Positions 16,188 to 24,279 of a stretch of 64,000 nt of DNA are shown here, piece after piece; position 1 is the first letter of the stretch, and each line of letters begins with the position of its first letter. The notes beneath the pieces were generated by a model. That model was not told the origin of the DNA and searched no databases. It saw only the letters and a program-made list of their open reading frames with translations. The translations under genes were made by a program, and so were the position numbers. This DNA is from Bacillota bacterium (GTDB lineage: Bacteria > Bacillota > Clostridia > Christensenellales > CAG-138), in the NCBI GenBank assembly GCA_023390655.1, contig JAEWCL010000023.1, positions 62,001 to 126,000 of the forward strand, written 5' to 3'.

Positions 16188-19100
16188 ATGTCTGAACAAC
16201 TGCACCCGTTGCTGCGGGTGCTCAAACAATCGCCGGAATACAACCGGCTCAATGAGATTTTGACCGAGGCGGAAGGTCCCGCTTCGGCTTTTGGCCTGCC
16301 CGAAGCACACCGCGCGCATGTGTTCGCGGCGCTATGTGAACGGCGCGGCGGCCTTTTGATCGCCGCAAGCGAGCAGGCGGCGGACCGGCTTTACAGCATC
16401 GCCTCCGCCTTCAGCGACAAGGTTGCGCTGCTGCCCGCGCGGGAATTGCCGCTTGTGAACGCCTATGCCGCCTCCGGCGAAGGTGCAAAGCGGCGCATCG
16501 CAACATTGACCCGGCTGAGCCTAGGCGAACCCGTGGGCGTCATTGCCTCCATTGAGGCGGTCTTACAGCGCCTTGCTCCGCAGGATGTGTTAAAACGTGC
16601 CATCCATACGGTAAAGCTTGGCGAGACGCATCCCCCGCGGGAGCTGCTGCGCGCGCTGATAGACGCGGGCTATGAGCCGGTGGAGCTTGTGGAAGGGCCG
16701 GGCCAGGCCAGCTTGCGGGGCGATATCCTGGACGTGTTCCCCCCGCATGCGCGCGAACCCTACCGCATCGAGTTCTTTGACGACGAAGTGGACCGCATGG
16801 GCATCTTCGACCCCGTCACCCAGCGCTCGCTTTCCCGGGTGGAGGAGGCGCTTTTGCCGCCCGCGACGGAAGCGCCGCAAGACGCGTCTGCCATTGCGCG
16901 CGCGCTTAAGGCGACGAAGAGCGCGAAGGGGTTTGACGCGCAGCGCATCGCCTGGGAAGAAAAGCGGGCATGCCTGGGCGCTGAAATCCTGCTGCCGGTT
17001 TTATACGAAAACACATTCACGATCCTCGACCACCTGCCCAAGAACGCGCCGCTCTTTTTAGAGGAGCCGCACCGCGTGGAGGAAGCGGCAAGCGCCGCCT
17101 ACCGCCTGTTTACGCAATCCGTCTCCGCCATGCTTGCGCGCGGGGAGGGCATATCCGAGCAGATCGGCCTGTTGACGGAACCGCATGCGCTGTTTGCGCG
17201 CCTGAACACGCCGCGCACGGCGTTGCTCTTTACGCTTGCGCGCAGCTTCTCCTCCATCCATATCCGCGAAAGCGTGCAGTTTGACGCGCGCATCGCCCCC
17301 CATTATCCGGGCAGCCGGGAAGAGCTTGCGCGGGACATTGCGCTGAGTAAAAAAACGGGCGGCACGGTGCTGCTCTACGCCGGCGCGCACGCCCAGCGGC
17401 TGCAGCAGCAGTTGCTTGATGAAGACTGCGAGGTAGGCCTTGCAGCGTCGCTTTCCCGTGAGCTTCTGCCGGGCGAGGCGCTGCTGCTTTCTGAAAGTCT
17501 GCCGCAGGGCTTTTTATACCCCGCCATCAAACTGACGGTGCTTAGTGAGGCGGAGCTGTTCGGCTACGCGAAGCACGCCGCAAAAAAGCGGCATTCCGAC
17601 AAGCCGCGCCTTGTGTTCTCCGAGCTCAAGCCCGGCGATTATGTGGTGCATGAGGCCCACGGCGTCGGCCGGTTCCTGGGCGTGGAGGCGCTCACCGTGC
17701 AGGACACCACGCGCGACTATCTCTTAATGGAATACCAGAGCGGAGACAGGCTGTATATCCCGACGGATCAGCTTGACCGCGTGCAGAAATACATCGGCTC
17801 CGACGACGAGCCGCGGCTTTCGAAGCTTGGCGGCAGCGAATGGCAGAAGCAGGTCTCCCGAGCAAGAAGCGCCGTCAAGGAGCTTGCGTTTGACCTTGCA
17901 AAGCTGTACGCGGAGCGCCAGCAGACAAAGGGCTTTGCGTTTTCAGCCGATTCCCAGTGGCAAAAGCAGCTTGAAGAAAGCTTCCCCTATACCGAAACGC
18001 CCGACCAACTCCAGTGCATTGAGGACATCAAGCGGGATATGGAAAGCAGCCGCGTGATGGACCGCCTCCTGTGTGGAGACGTCGGCTATGGCAAGACGGA
18101 GGTTGCGCTAAGAGCCGCATTCAAGGCCGTACAGGACAGCAAGCAGGTGGCCCTGCTCGTTCCCACCACCGTGCTTGCACAGCAGCATTACAATACGCTC
18201 TCCACGCGGTTCAGTAGCTTCCCCGTGCGTGTAGCGCTGTTGTCCCGGTTTAAAACGCCACTTGAGCAAAAGGCGGTGAAAAAAGCGCTGACGGAAGGGA
18301 CGGTCGATATCGTCGTCGGCACGCACGCGCTGTTAGGCAAGGAAGTCAAGTTTAAAGATTTGGGCCTGTTGATCGTGGACGAGGAGCAGCGCTTTGGCGT
18401 AGGCCACAAGGAACAGATCAAAAACATCAAAACGAGCGTGGACGTACTCACCCTTACCGCCACACCCATCCCAAGGACGCTGCACATGTCCATGATCGGC
18501 ATCCGGGATATGAGCGTGATCGAAACCCCGCCCGAAGACCGCTTCCCCGTGCAGACGTATGTGTTGGAATATTCTCAAACCCTGTTGTGCGACGCCGTCA
18601 ACAAGGAGCTGTCGCGCGGAGGGCAGTGCTATATTGTCTACAACCAGGTGCAGCGGCTTGAGCGCTATGCCGCACATCTAAAAGAACTGCTGCCGGACGC
18701 CTCCATCGCGGTGGCGCACGGGCAGATGCCCGAGCATGCGCTGGAGCGCGTAATGCTCGACTTTATGGAGGGGCGCTACAACGTCCTCCTATGCAGCACC
18801 ATCATCGAAAATGGGCTTGATATCTCCAACGCGAATACCATGTTCGTGCTGGATTCGGATAAAATGGGCCTTTCGCAGCTGTACCAGCTGCGCGGCAGGG
18901 TGGGCCGCTCCACCCGGCTTGGCTACGCCTACTTTATGTTTGAACGCGATAAATCGCTCACCGAGGTGGCGCACAAGCGCCTCTCCGCCCTTACGGAATT
19001 TGCACAGTTCGGCGCCGGGCGCGAAATTGCGCTGCGCGACCTTGAAATCCGTGGTGCGGGCAGCTTACTCGGCGCGCAGCAGCACGGGCATATCGCAGAC

Positions 19101-19622
19101 ATCGGCTATGAATATTATACGAAGCTCATGGGGCAGGCCATTAAAGAAGCGCGCGGGGAAATCACGGGCCCGCCGGAGGTGGATACCGTCATCGATATCC
19201 CCATCGACGCGCACATCCCCAAGTGGTATATCAAAAGCGAGGTGCAGCGGCTTTCCATGTACAAACGCATCGCTCTCATTACCGACCGCGCCATGCTTTA
19301 CGACGTGCAGGAGGAAGTGGAGGACCGCTTTGGCAATATCCCGGAGGCCACGCAGAACCTCATCGATACCGCCTACATCAAGGCGCTCGCTTCCCGGTCC
19401 CAGGCTTCCGGCCTTACGGTGCGGGAGGGCTTTGCAAAGCTTGTGTTCCATGCGGACGCGCAGCTTGACGGTGCAAGGCTGGTGACAGCCGCCACCAATT
19501 TCGGTGCGCAGCTTGTACCCGGAGAAACAACGGCGCTGGTATTCCGGAAAGCGGGCGCTGACGTCGCACAGATGCTGCAGGCGCTGCCGCCGTTCCTTGA
19601 GGAGTTATGCGGATGCGTTTAG
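16188..19622 (+). CDS. mfd: Transcription-repair coupling factor Mfd
   Basis: Mfd removes RNA polymerase stalled at DNA damage and recruits UvrA. The 1144-residue protein has every expected part: a UvrB-like N-terminal module (to about 350), a CarD-like RNA polymerase interaction domain beginning near 476 ('LKPGDYVVHEAHGVGRFLG'), and a superfamily 2 translocase with Walker A 'GDVGYGKTEVA' near 630, DEEQ near 730 ('LIVDEEQRFG') and motif VI 'QLRGRVGRS'. A TRCF C-terminal domain follows from about 1005. Length is normal. ATG 16188 follows AGGAG by five bases. The last ten bases overlap the next gene. Confidence 0.97.
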   Translation: MSEQLHPLLRVLKQSPEYNRLNEILTEAEGPASAFGLPEAHRAHVFAALCERRGGLLIAASEQAADRLYSIASAFSDKVALLPARELPLVNAYAASGEGAKRRIATLTRLSLGEPVGVIASIEAVLQRLAPQDVLKRAIHTVKLGETHPPRELLRALIDAGYEPVELVEGPGQASLRGDILDVFPPHAREPYRIEFFDDEVDRMGIFDPVTQRSLSRVEEALLPPATEAPQDASAIARALKATKSAKGFDAQRIAWEEKRACLGAEILLPVLYENTFTILDHLPKNAPLFLEEPHRVEEAASAAYRLFTQSVSAMLARGEGISEQIGLLTEPHALFARLNTPRTALLFTLARSFSSIHIRESVQFDARIAPHYPGSREELARDIALSKKTGGTVLLYAGAHAQRLQQQLLDEDCEVGLAASLSRELLPGEALLLSESLPQGFLYPAIKLTVLSEAELFGYAKHAAKKRHSDKPRLVFSELKPGDYVVHEAHGVGRFLGVEALTVQDTTRDYLLMEYQSGDRLYIPTDQLDRVQKYIGSDDEPRLSKLGGSEWQKQVSRARSAVKELAFDLAKLYAERQQTKGFAFSADSQWQKQLEESFPYTETPDQLQCIEDIKRDMESSRVMDRLLCGDVGYGKTEVALRAAFKAVQDSKQVALLVPTTVLAQQHYNTLSTRFSSFPVRVALLSRFKTPLEQKAVKKALTEGTVDIVVGTHALLGKEVKFKDLGLLIVDEEQRFGVGHKEQIKNIKTSVDVLTLTATPIPRTLHMSMIGIRDMSVIETPPEDRFPVQTYVLEYSQTLLCDAVNKELSRGGQCYIVYNQVQRLERYAAHLKELLPDASIAVAHGQMPEHALERVMLDFMEGRYNVLLCSTIIENGLDISNANTMFVLDSDKMGLSQLYQLRGRVGRSTRLGYAYFMFERDKSLTEVAHKRLSALTEFAQFGAGREIALRDLEIRGAGSLLGAQQHGHIADIGYEYYTKLMGQAIKEARGEITGPPEVDTVIDIPIDAHIPKWYIKSEVQRLSMYKRIALITDRAMLYDVQEEVEDRFGNIPEATQNLIDTAYIKALASRSQASGLTVREGFAKLVFHADAQLDGARLVTAATNFGAQLVPGETTALVFRKAGADVAQMLQALPPFLEELCGCV

Positions 19623-20602
19623 AAAGCATGCCGAAAAAAGCGCTGCCGAACGGGCTCCGTCGGTTGTTGAAAGCCTTGCTTGTTGTGCTTGCTGTCTTTG
19701 CGGGGCTGTTGCTAACAGCACCGTTTGTTATTATCCCGCTTGCTGCAATGGGGCCTATCTCTTATGACGGCAACGCCGATTCCCACCCGCTGCAGGATAT
19801 TTATACGCCCGAGGACTTTGGAATTGCAGCGACAGAGCGGATGCTGCCCACCGCGGATGGATATTCCATATGGACGTCCGAAGTGTCCATTTCCCGTCCC
19901 AAAGCAATCATCATTTACCTCACGGGCATTCAGCAGCCCTCCGTCACCTACTTTTATCCCCATGCCAAGTGGATGCAGGAAAACGGCTATGCCTCGCTGC
20001 TGCTCGAAGTACGCGGCCATGGCAACAGCAGCGGCAAGCGTGTCTGCCTTGGGTATGAAGAGACGCGGGATGTGCAGGCGGCAGTAGACTACATCAAGGC
20101 GCAGAAGGAATACACAGGCATCCCCATCGTGCTGCACGGCGTTTCCATGGGTGGGGCCATCGCTATCAACGCCTTTGGCCAAATCCCGGAAGTAGACGGG
20201 CTGATTGCCATGTCCGCCTATGCAAGCTTTGAGGACGTCGTATGCGATACGATGGCGCAGCACAACCTGCCTGCACCGCTGATCGCATTGGAATATCCCC
20301 TGCTGCGCACGGCATCGTATCTGCTGTTTGGTAAAAGCACGGTAGAACAGAATACGCCGCTCAGACAAATCCAAAACGTTGGCGAACGCCCGGTGCTGCT
20401 GATTGCGGCAGAGGGAGATACGTCCGTCCCCGCAATCAACCTGCAGCGGCTGCTTGCGGTTGCACCAAAGCATACGCAAAGCTGGCTTCTTCCCACTGAC
20501 GCGCATTTTATTGTCAAGGACAATGATTTTAAAGCCGTTGCGCAGGATACCGCGTATTGCGACCGCATCCTCTCTTTTCTTTCGCAGGTTGAATATCAAT
20601 AA
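19613..20602 (+). CDS. Membrane-anchored alpha/beta hydrolase
   Basis: A 329-residue protein with one N-terminal hydrophobic segment (about residues 18-45) and an alpha/beta hydrolase domain presumably facing outward. The nucleophile elbow is 'HGVSMGG' with the serine near residue 178; the acid is likely in 'AEGDTSVP' and the histidine in 'PTDAHF'. The 'EVRGHGNSSGKR' stretch resembles the lid-proximal loop of lysophospholipase-like hydrolases. Substrate is unknown. ATG 19613 has GGAG eight bases upstream, inside mfd, and overlaps the mfd stop, so it is translationally coupled to mfd. Confidence 0.8.
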   Translation: MRLESMPKKALPNGLRRLLKALLVVLAVFAGLLLTAPFVIIPLAAMGPISYDGNADSHPLQDIYTPEDFGIAATERMLPTADGYSIWTSEVSISRPKAIIIYLTGIQQPSVTYFYPHAKWMQENGYASLLLEVRGHGNSSGKRVCLGYEETRDVQAAVDYIKAQKEYTGIPIVLHGVSMGGAIAINAFGQIPEVDGLIAMSAYASFEDVVCDTMAQHNLPAPLIALEYPLLRTASYLLFGKSTVEQNTPLRQIQNVGERPVLLIAAEGDTSVPAINLQRLLAVAPKHTQSWLLPTDAHFIVKDNDFKAVAQDTAYCDRILSFLSQVEYQ

Positions 20603-20607
20603 GAGAA

Positions 20608-20626
20608 AAGCGCCTTGACGGCACTT
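20608..20626. terminator. Weak shared hairpin between convergent genes
   Basis: AAAG-C-GCC and GGC-A-CTTT can pair around TTGAC between the convergent hydrolase and acetyltransferase genes. The stem is short with one mismatch, so this is tentative. Confidence 0.35.
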
Positions 20627-21159
20627 TAGAGCACATATTCATACAGATCAAAATACTCCAGCCCGTATCCGCCATACCCAAGATCAACTTTGTCGATATA
20701 CCGAAAGCCGCAGGCTTTGTACAGCCGGATCGCGGGCTGGTTGTGTTCATACACATCCAGGCGCACCGCCTTTTGCCCCTGCGCCTTTGCGTAAGTCAGC
20801 GCAAACTGCACAAGGTCGTACCCGATGCCGCGCTTCAAATACGCGGGATGGACCGCAAGCGTATGGATGACGATCACTTCCCCTTCCTCCGCCTGTATGC
20901 CCCAGCCCGCTTCCGCATATCCCCGCTCGGGCGCATGGTTTAATATGATGGACCCCGCAATGCGTCCATCCACCATGTATACAAACAGCGTCCCGTCTTC
21001 CGCAGCGCTCGCCGCATCCTCCCTCACAGGATAAATCCTCTTGCGCCAGCCGGGATGGTTGACGCTGGCCGCCAAATGATCATTGAGTTCGTCATACAGC
21101 GCCGCAAGTTCTGCCACATCCTGAAAGGTGCCCTTGCGGATATTGTTTTGTGTGTTCAT
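20626..21159 (-). CDS. GNAT-family N-acetyltransferase
   Basis: This 177-residue protein has the GNAT fold: 'IVIHTLAVHPAYLKRGIGYDLVQFA' carries the acetyl-CoA pyrophosphate-binding R/Q-x-x-G-x-G/A pattern (KRGIGY), and 'VRLDVYEHNQPAIRLYKACGFRY' is the typical C-terminal motif. It should transfer an acetyl group to an amine of a small molecule or protein; nothing in sequence or context defines the acceptor. ATG 21159 has AAGGA six bases upstream. It is a single-gene unit facing the mfd operon. Confidence 0.85.
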   Translation of the reverse strand: MNTQNNIRKGTFQDVAELAALYDELNDHLAASVNHPGWRKRIYPVREDAASAAEDGTLFVYMVDGRIAGSIILNHAPERGYAEAGWGIQAEEGEVIVIHTLAVHPAYLKRGIGYDLVQFALTYAKAQGQKAVRLDVYEHNQPAIRLYKACGFRYIDKVDLGYGGYGLEYFDLYEYVL

Positions 21160-21238
21160 AACATTTCCTTTTTACGATCATAAAAGTACTTTTTCATGGT
21201 ACGTATGTCCCCGCTTACTGTCAAGCCTCTTCTAAAAC

Positions 21239-21272
21239 AACAGGGCCGATCCCATGTAGGATCGGCCCTGTT
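21239..21272 (-). terminator. Strong terminator of the cysteine-periodic protein gene
   Basis: A perfect 14-bp stem (AACAGGGCCGATCC at 21239-21252, complement 21259-21272) with a six-base loop is followed on the minus strand by TTTTAGA. Its ACAGGGCCG base recurs in two other hairpins of this window. Confidence 0.85.
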
Positions 21273-21299
21273 GCTGGCGCTTATTTTGTCCTCAACCGC

Positions 21300-22256
21300 T
21301 TACTTGTTGCAGTTGTAAAGACCGCTGTTCTGGAGCTGGTTCAATATGCTGTTTACGTCCACGGAACCGCTGCCGGTGGGGCAGTTGGAGCTTGCGGAGA
21401 CCTTACTCTTCGCCTGATCAAGCGCCTTTGTTACGGCATCCTGCAACTGGGCGCGGGTGTCGCTGCCGGAGTTGCTTGTGGGGCAATTGGAGCCGCTGCT
21501 CTTGGGGACGGATACGCCTGCTACTTCATTGCCGCTGCCGCCCGTGGGGCAGTTGGAAGAGCCGGTATAGCCTTTGATCACTTCCTTCGCCTTTGCGACG
21601 GCGTCGTTGATATCCGTCGGGCAAGTGTTTGCGGCGGTCTCCGCTGTCTCTTTCTTCGCTTCTTCCTGTACGGCGGCTTTTACTTCGGAAGTGCTCTTCT
21701 TATCCTGCTTCTTGGTGGAAGCAACCGCTTCTACTGCGGTATCATTCGCCGCTTCTACTGCGGTATCATTCGCCGCCTCTTCTGCGGGTTCTTCTTCAAC
21801 TGCCGGGATGCACTTCGTCTGTGCACAGTTGCTCTTGCAGCCCGCTTCCTTACAATCCGCCGCGTCACAGCCGTTGGTTGCGCAATCCGCTTCCGTGCAG
21901 GAGTTGTCGTTTACCGGGGTGCTGCCGGTATTGTTGCAAACCGTGCCGGCGCAGTCCGTTGTGACGCATGCCGTTCCATCGCAGTCCACCTTGGTGCAGT
22001 CAGGCGTGGTACAGTCGCCGCTCTGGCAGACAGGCCCGTATTGCAGCACCTTTGCACTCAGCCCGCAGGCTTTGAGGGCTTCCTGAATGTTGCTGATGTC
22101 GCCCGAGGTCAGCTTATAGCTGGTTAAGCAGGTGCTTACCGGAGAAACCGCCGTTGTGGCAGTGGGGCAAGTCGACGCGGCAAGCGCGGGGACGGCTACA
22201 GCAAAGACCATCAGAAGGGCAAAGGACGTCGCTGCAATTTGCAAGATTCGCTTCAT
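21300..22256 (-). CDS. Secreted protein with two arrays of cysteines every five residues
   Basis: I do not recognise a family. The 318-residue protein has a cleavable signal peptide (about 1-27, AVPALA). Cysteines lie at 77, 82, 87, 92, 97, 102 and 107, then at 120, 125, 130, 135, 140, 144 and 149, so two blocks of seven repeat with period five apart from one four-residue step. Block positions after Cys are polar, often with Asp before the next Cys. Before and after the blocks are single Cys-Pro-Thr motifs (30, 212, 236, 258, 292), the last four mostly in 'SNCPT' form within Ser/Gly-rich or helical stretches. A Glu/Ala-rich linker (150-205) includes a tandem duplication. There are 22 cysteines in all. 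ATG 22256 follows AAAGGAG. Metal binding or a disulfide ladder are both possible. Confidence 0.75.
   Translation of the reverse strand: MKRILQIAATSFALLMVFAVAVPALAASTCPTATTAVSPVSTCLTSYKLTSGDISNIQEALKACGLSAKVLQYGPVCQSGDCTTPDCTKVDCDGTACVTTDCAGTVCNNTGSTPVNDNSCTEADCATNGCDAADCKEAGCKSNCAQTKCIPAVEEEPAEEAANDTAVEAANDTAVEAVASTKKQDKKSTSEVKAAVQEEAKKETAETAANTCPTDINDAVAKAKEVIKGYTGSSNCPTGGSGNEVAGVSVPKSSGSNCPTSNSGSDTRAQLQDAVTKALDQAKSKVSASSNCPTGSGSVDVNSILNQLQNSGLYNCNK
21725..21772. repeat. 24-bp perfect tandem duplication inside the cysteine-periodic gene
   Basis: Two identical 24-base units (21725-21748 and 21749-21772) encode a duplicated eight-residue acidic linker unit (AANDTAVE). The period keeps the reading frame and suggests slippage-driven length variation of the linker. 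Confidence 0.85.
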
Positions 22257-22694
22257 TGTTTTGCATCTCCTTTTGTTTGATGAATGTATAATAACACGCA
22301 TTATACATGTTTTCCAGTGAACATAATATGAATATACGCCTATTTAATGGCGCTATTTTGTATTTTTGAAATGTATGTTTCCAGCATATCCATAGATTGG
22401 CTCGCAATCCAACCCTCGCAATTTTGCAATATTTCCTGCAAGAAAAGGACGTGCAATCAGAAAGGCAGCGCCATTATGATGTTTGCAAGGACCGCTATAG
22501 CGATGATGACGTTTCCAAAAGTGCCGGCATTTGAAAACACGGGAAAAAATGTAGCGGAAATACAAAACTAGCAGGCTTTGATTGATATGGTAAAATGAGT
22601 GTAACAATAAGCAGGAATTTGTCGGATCACTTTGAATCAGCCGCTATGACGCAACAGGCGGATACACTGCTGCATGGTTGGGGAGGTCATTCCA
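22257..22694. other. Divergent intergenic region, A/T rich
   Basis: The region separates the minus-strand cysteine-periodic gene from the plus-strand diguanylate cyclase. It holds the 38-bp promoter module at 22285-22322. The remaining 370 bases contain only weak small ORFs without good ribosome sites, and I see no gene there. Confidence 0.6.
22285..22322 (-). promoter_or_regulatory. 38-bp upstream module shared with the SH3b-CAP gene, copy 1
   Basis: Read on the minus strand this begins GTTCACTGGA and ends TGTTATTATACA. It aligns without gaps to 25519-25556 upstream of the SH3b-CAP gene, both copies ending 28-29 bases before their start codon. CTGGAA, an 18-bp spacer and TATTAT could be -35 and -10 elements. 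Confidence 0.6.
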
Positions 22695-24194
22695 TTGAAT
22701 ATCGTTATTTGGTTCATGCTCATTTCAACGGTGGCTTCCATCGTGCTGCTGGTATACGCTGTTGCAAACCATCATTCCGAACGGTCATTTTTCTTGATCT
22801 TCTTTTCCTTCTGCGGCTTTTTGTATACCGTCGGCTACCTGCTCGAAATCGTTTCCCCCACGCTGGAGGCCGCCTTTCTGGGTGTCCGTGTACAAAAAAT
22901 GGGATCGTTGCTCATTGTACCGCTGCATTATCTCTTTATACGGGATGTTTACGGGGAAAGGCGGCTCAACCCGCTTCAACTTTGCCTGCTCCTTGCGCTG
23001 CCCGGTTTCAATCTCCTCACCGCCCAGGCGTTTCCGCTGGTGCGGCTGCATTATACGGATATCGCATATTTTCGGAGCAGCCTGATCGCCAATTGCCATG
23101 GATATGCGGGGCCGGTCAACTATCTGGCCATCGCCTATAATTTTTTTCTTGTCTTTCTGAGCATCCGGCGTATTCTGCGTCATATGCGGGCGGGAAGCAA
23201 GCCGCAACAGCGCCAGAGCGCTTTCCTGCTGGCATCGGTCCTGCTTCCGCTCCTTGTGAACATTTACCACACCCTTTCCTACAGCCACCTTCGGGTCGAC
23301 CTGAACCCCTTTGCGGTCTCGGTTTCCCTGGCGCTGCTTCTATACTCCGTACGGATGCAAAATCTGCTCAATGTGGTGCCGCTGGCACGGGCCCAGGTGA
23401 TTGAGTCGATGGCGGACGCCTTTATCGTCTGCGGCAAGGACTTCAGCTTTCTCGACGCAAACCAGGCGGCCAGGCGGTTGTTCCCAGAGTTGAACACCCT
23501 GCTTCCCGGCGAAGCGATGGAGCAGGTGAAGCGGTTTGAAAACGAAGAGGAATTGTGCCTGCAAATAGACGGCGAGACGAAGTTTTACAAAATAGCCCGA
23601 ACCCATATTGCGCAAAACAGCAAAAGCGGCGGCATCTGTATTGTATTGCACGACATCACCGATAAAGAAAATGAGCTGAAAAAGCTCTATGGCAAAGCAA
23701 CCTTCGACCCTTTGATGCATATCTACAACCGGGCTACCTTCTTTGATCTTGCCAAATTCGCGCTCAGTTCCGCCAAAGCAAAAAACCTTCCCTATGCGCT
23801 GCTGATGATTGATCTGGATCATTTCAAGGCGGTAAACGATACCTATGGCCACTCCTGCGGCGACACGGCGCTTGAAACCATCGCCGTCATAGTAAAAGGC
23901 CACTTCCGCAAAAGCGACATCGTGGGGCGCTACGGCGGCGAGGAAATTGTCGTCCTTCTAGAGAATATCTCCGCCCGGCAACTGCTTGCCGTCGTGGAAA
24001 AGCTCCGTACCAACATTGCATACACGGTTATTCCTTATCACGAAAACGAGATGCATATCACCGTCAGCATTGGGATGACGCATTCTCCCGCCGGAAATGC
24101 GCATTCGCTGGAGGAGATGCTGGTTCAGGCGGATGCGGCATTGTACAACGCCAAGAACGGCGGGCGCAACCGCGCCTGCCTGTATGACGAATAG
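22695..24194 (+). CDS. Diguanylate cyclase with 7TM and PAS sensor domains
   Basis: A 499-residue membrane signalling enzyme. Residues 1-220 form about seven hydrophobic helices of the histidine-kinase-N 7TM type, 230-335 a PAS-like domain ('DAFIVCGKDFSFLDANQAA'), and 340-499 a GGDEF domain. The active-site loop is GGEEI near 415, preceded by an intact RxxD product-inhibition site (RKSD) five residues before it, and the nucleotide-binding 'IDLDHFKAVNDTYGH' is present. It should make c-di-GMP in response to an extracellular or membrane signal. No EAL or PilZ gene is nearby. The likely start is TTG 22695 with GGGAGG eight bases upstream; ATG 22674 lies before that site. It shares a bidirectional terminator with the SH3b-CAP gene. 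Confidence 0.92.
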   Translation: MNIVIWFMLISTVASIVLLVYAVANHHSERSFFLIFFSFCGFLYTVGYLLEIVSPTLEAAFLGVRVQKMGSLLIVPLHYLFIRDVYGERRLNPLQLCLLLALPGFNLLTAQAFPLVRLHYTDIAYFRSSLIANCHGYAGPVNYLAIAYNFFLVFLSIRRILRHMRAGSKPQQRQSAFLLASVLLPLLVNIYHTLSYSHLRVDLNPFAVSVSLALLLYSVRMQNLLNVVPLARAQVIESMADAFIVCGKDFSFLDANQAARRLFPELNTLLPGEAMEQVKRFENEEELCLQIDGETKFYKIARTHIAQNSKSGGICIVLHDITDKENELKKLYGKATFDPLMHIYNRATFFDLAKFALSSAKAKNLPYALLMIDLDHFKAVNDTYGHSCGDTALETIAVIVKGHFRKSDIVGRYGGEEIVVLLENISARQLLAVVEKLRTNIAYTVIPYHENEMHITVSIGMTHSPAGNAHSLEEMLVQADAALYNAKNGGRNRACLYDE

Positions 24195-24224
24195 GCATCT
24201 GCATCCAATCGATCCTGCCAGAAA

Positions 24225-24259
24225 AAAGGGGCTGCGGCACTAAGTGCCGCAGCCCCTTT
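24225..24259. terminator. Bidirectional terminator
   Basis: A perfect 16-bp stem (AAAGGGGCTGCGGCAC and complement) with loop TAA stands between the convergent cyclase and SH3b-CAP genes, with A/T tracts on both sides. Confidence 0.92.
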
Positions 24260-24279
24260 CTGGTTATTTTTATGCAGGA

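Noticed and set aside
19607..19627. Alternative start codons of the alpha/beta hydrolase
   Set aside because: ATG 19607 is only two bases from GGAG and ATG 19628 is too far; ATG 19613 has the best spacing.
22353..22607. 84-residue minus-strand ORF between the cysteine-periodic gene and the cyclase
   Set aside because: No ribosome site, no recognisable motif and composition unlike the neighbouring genes.
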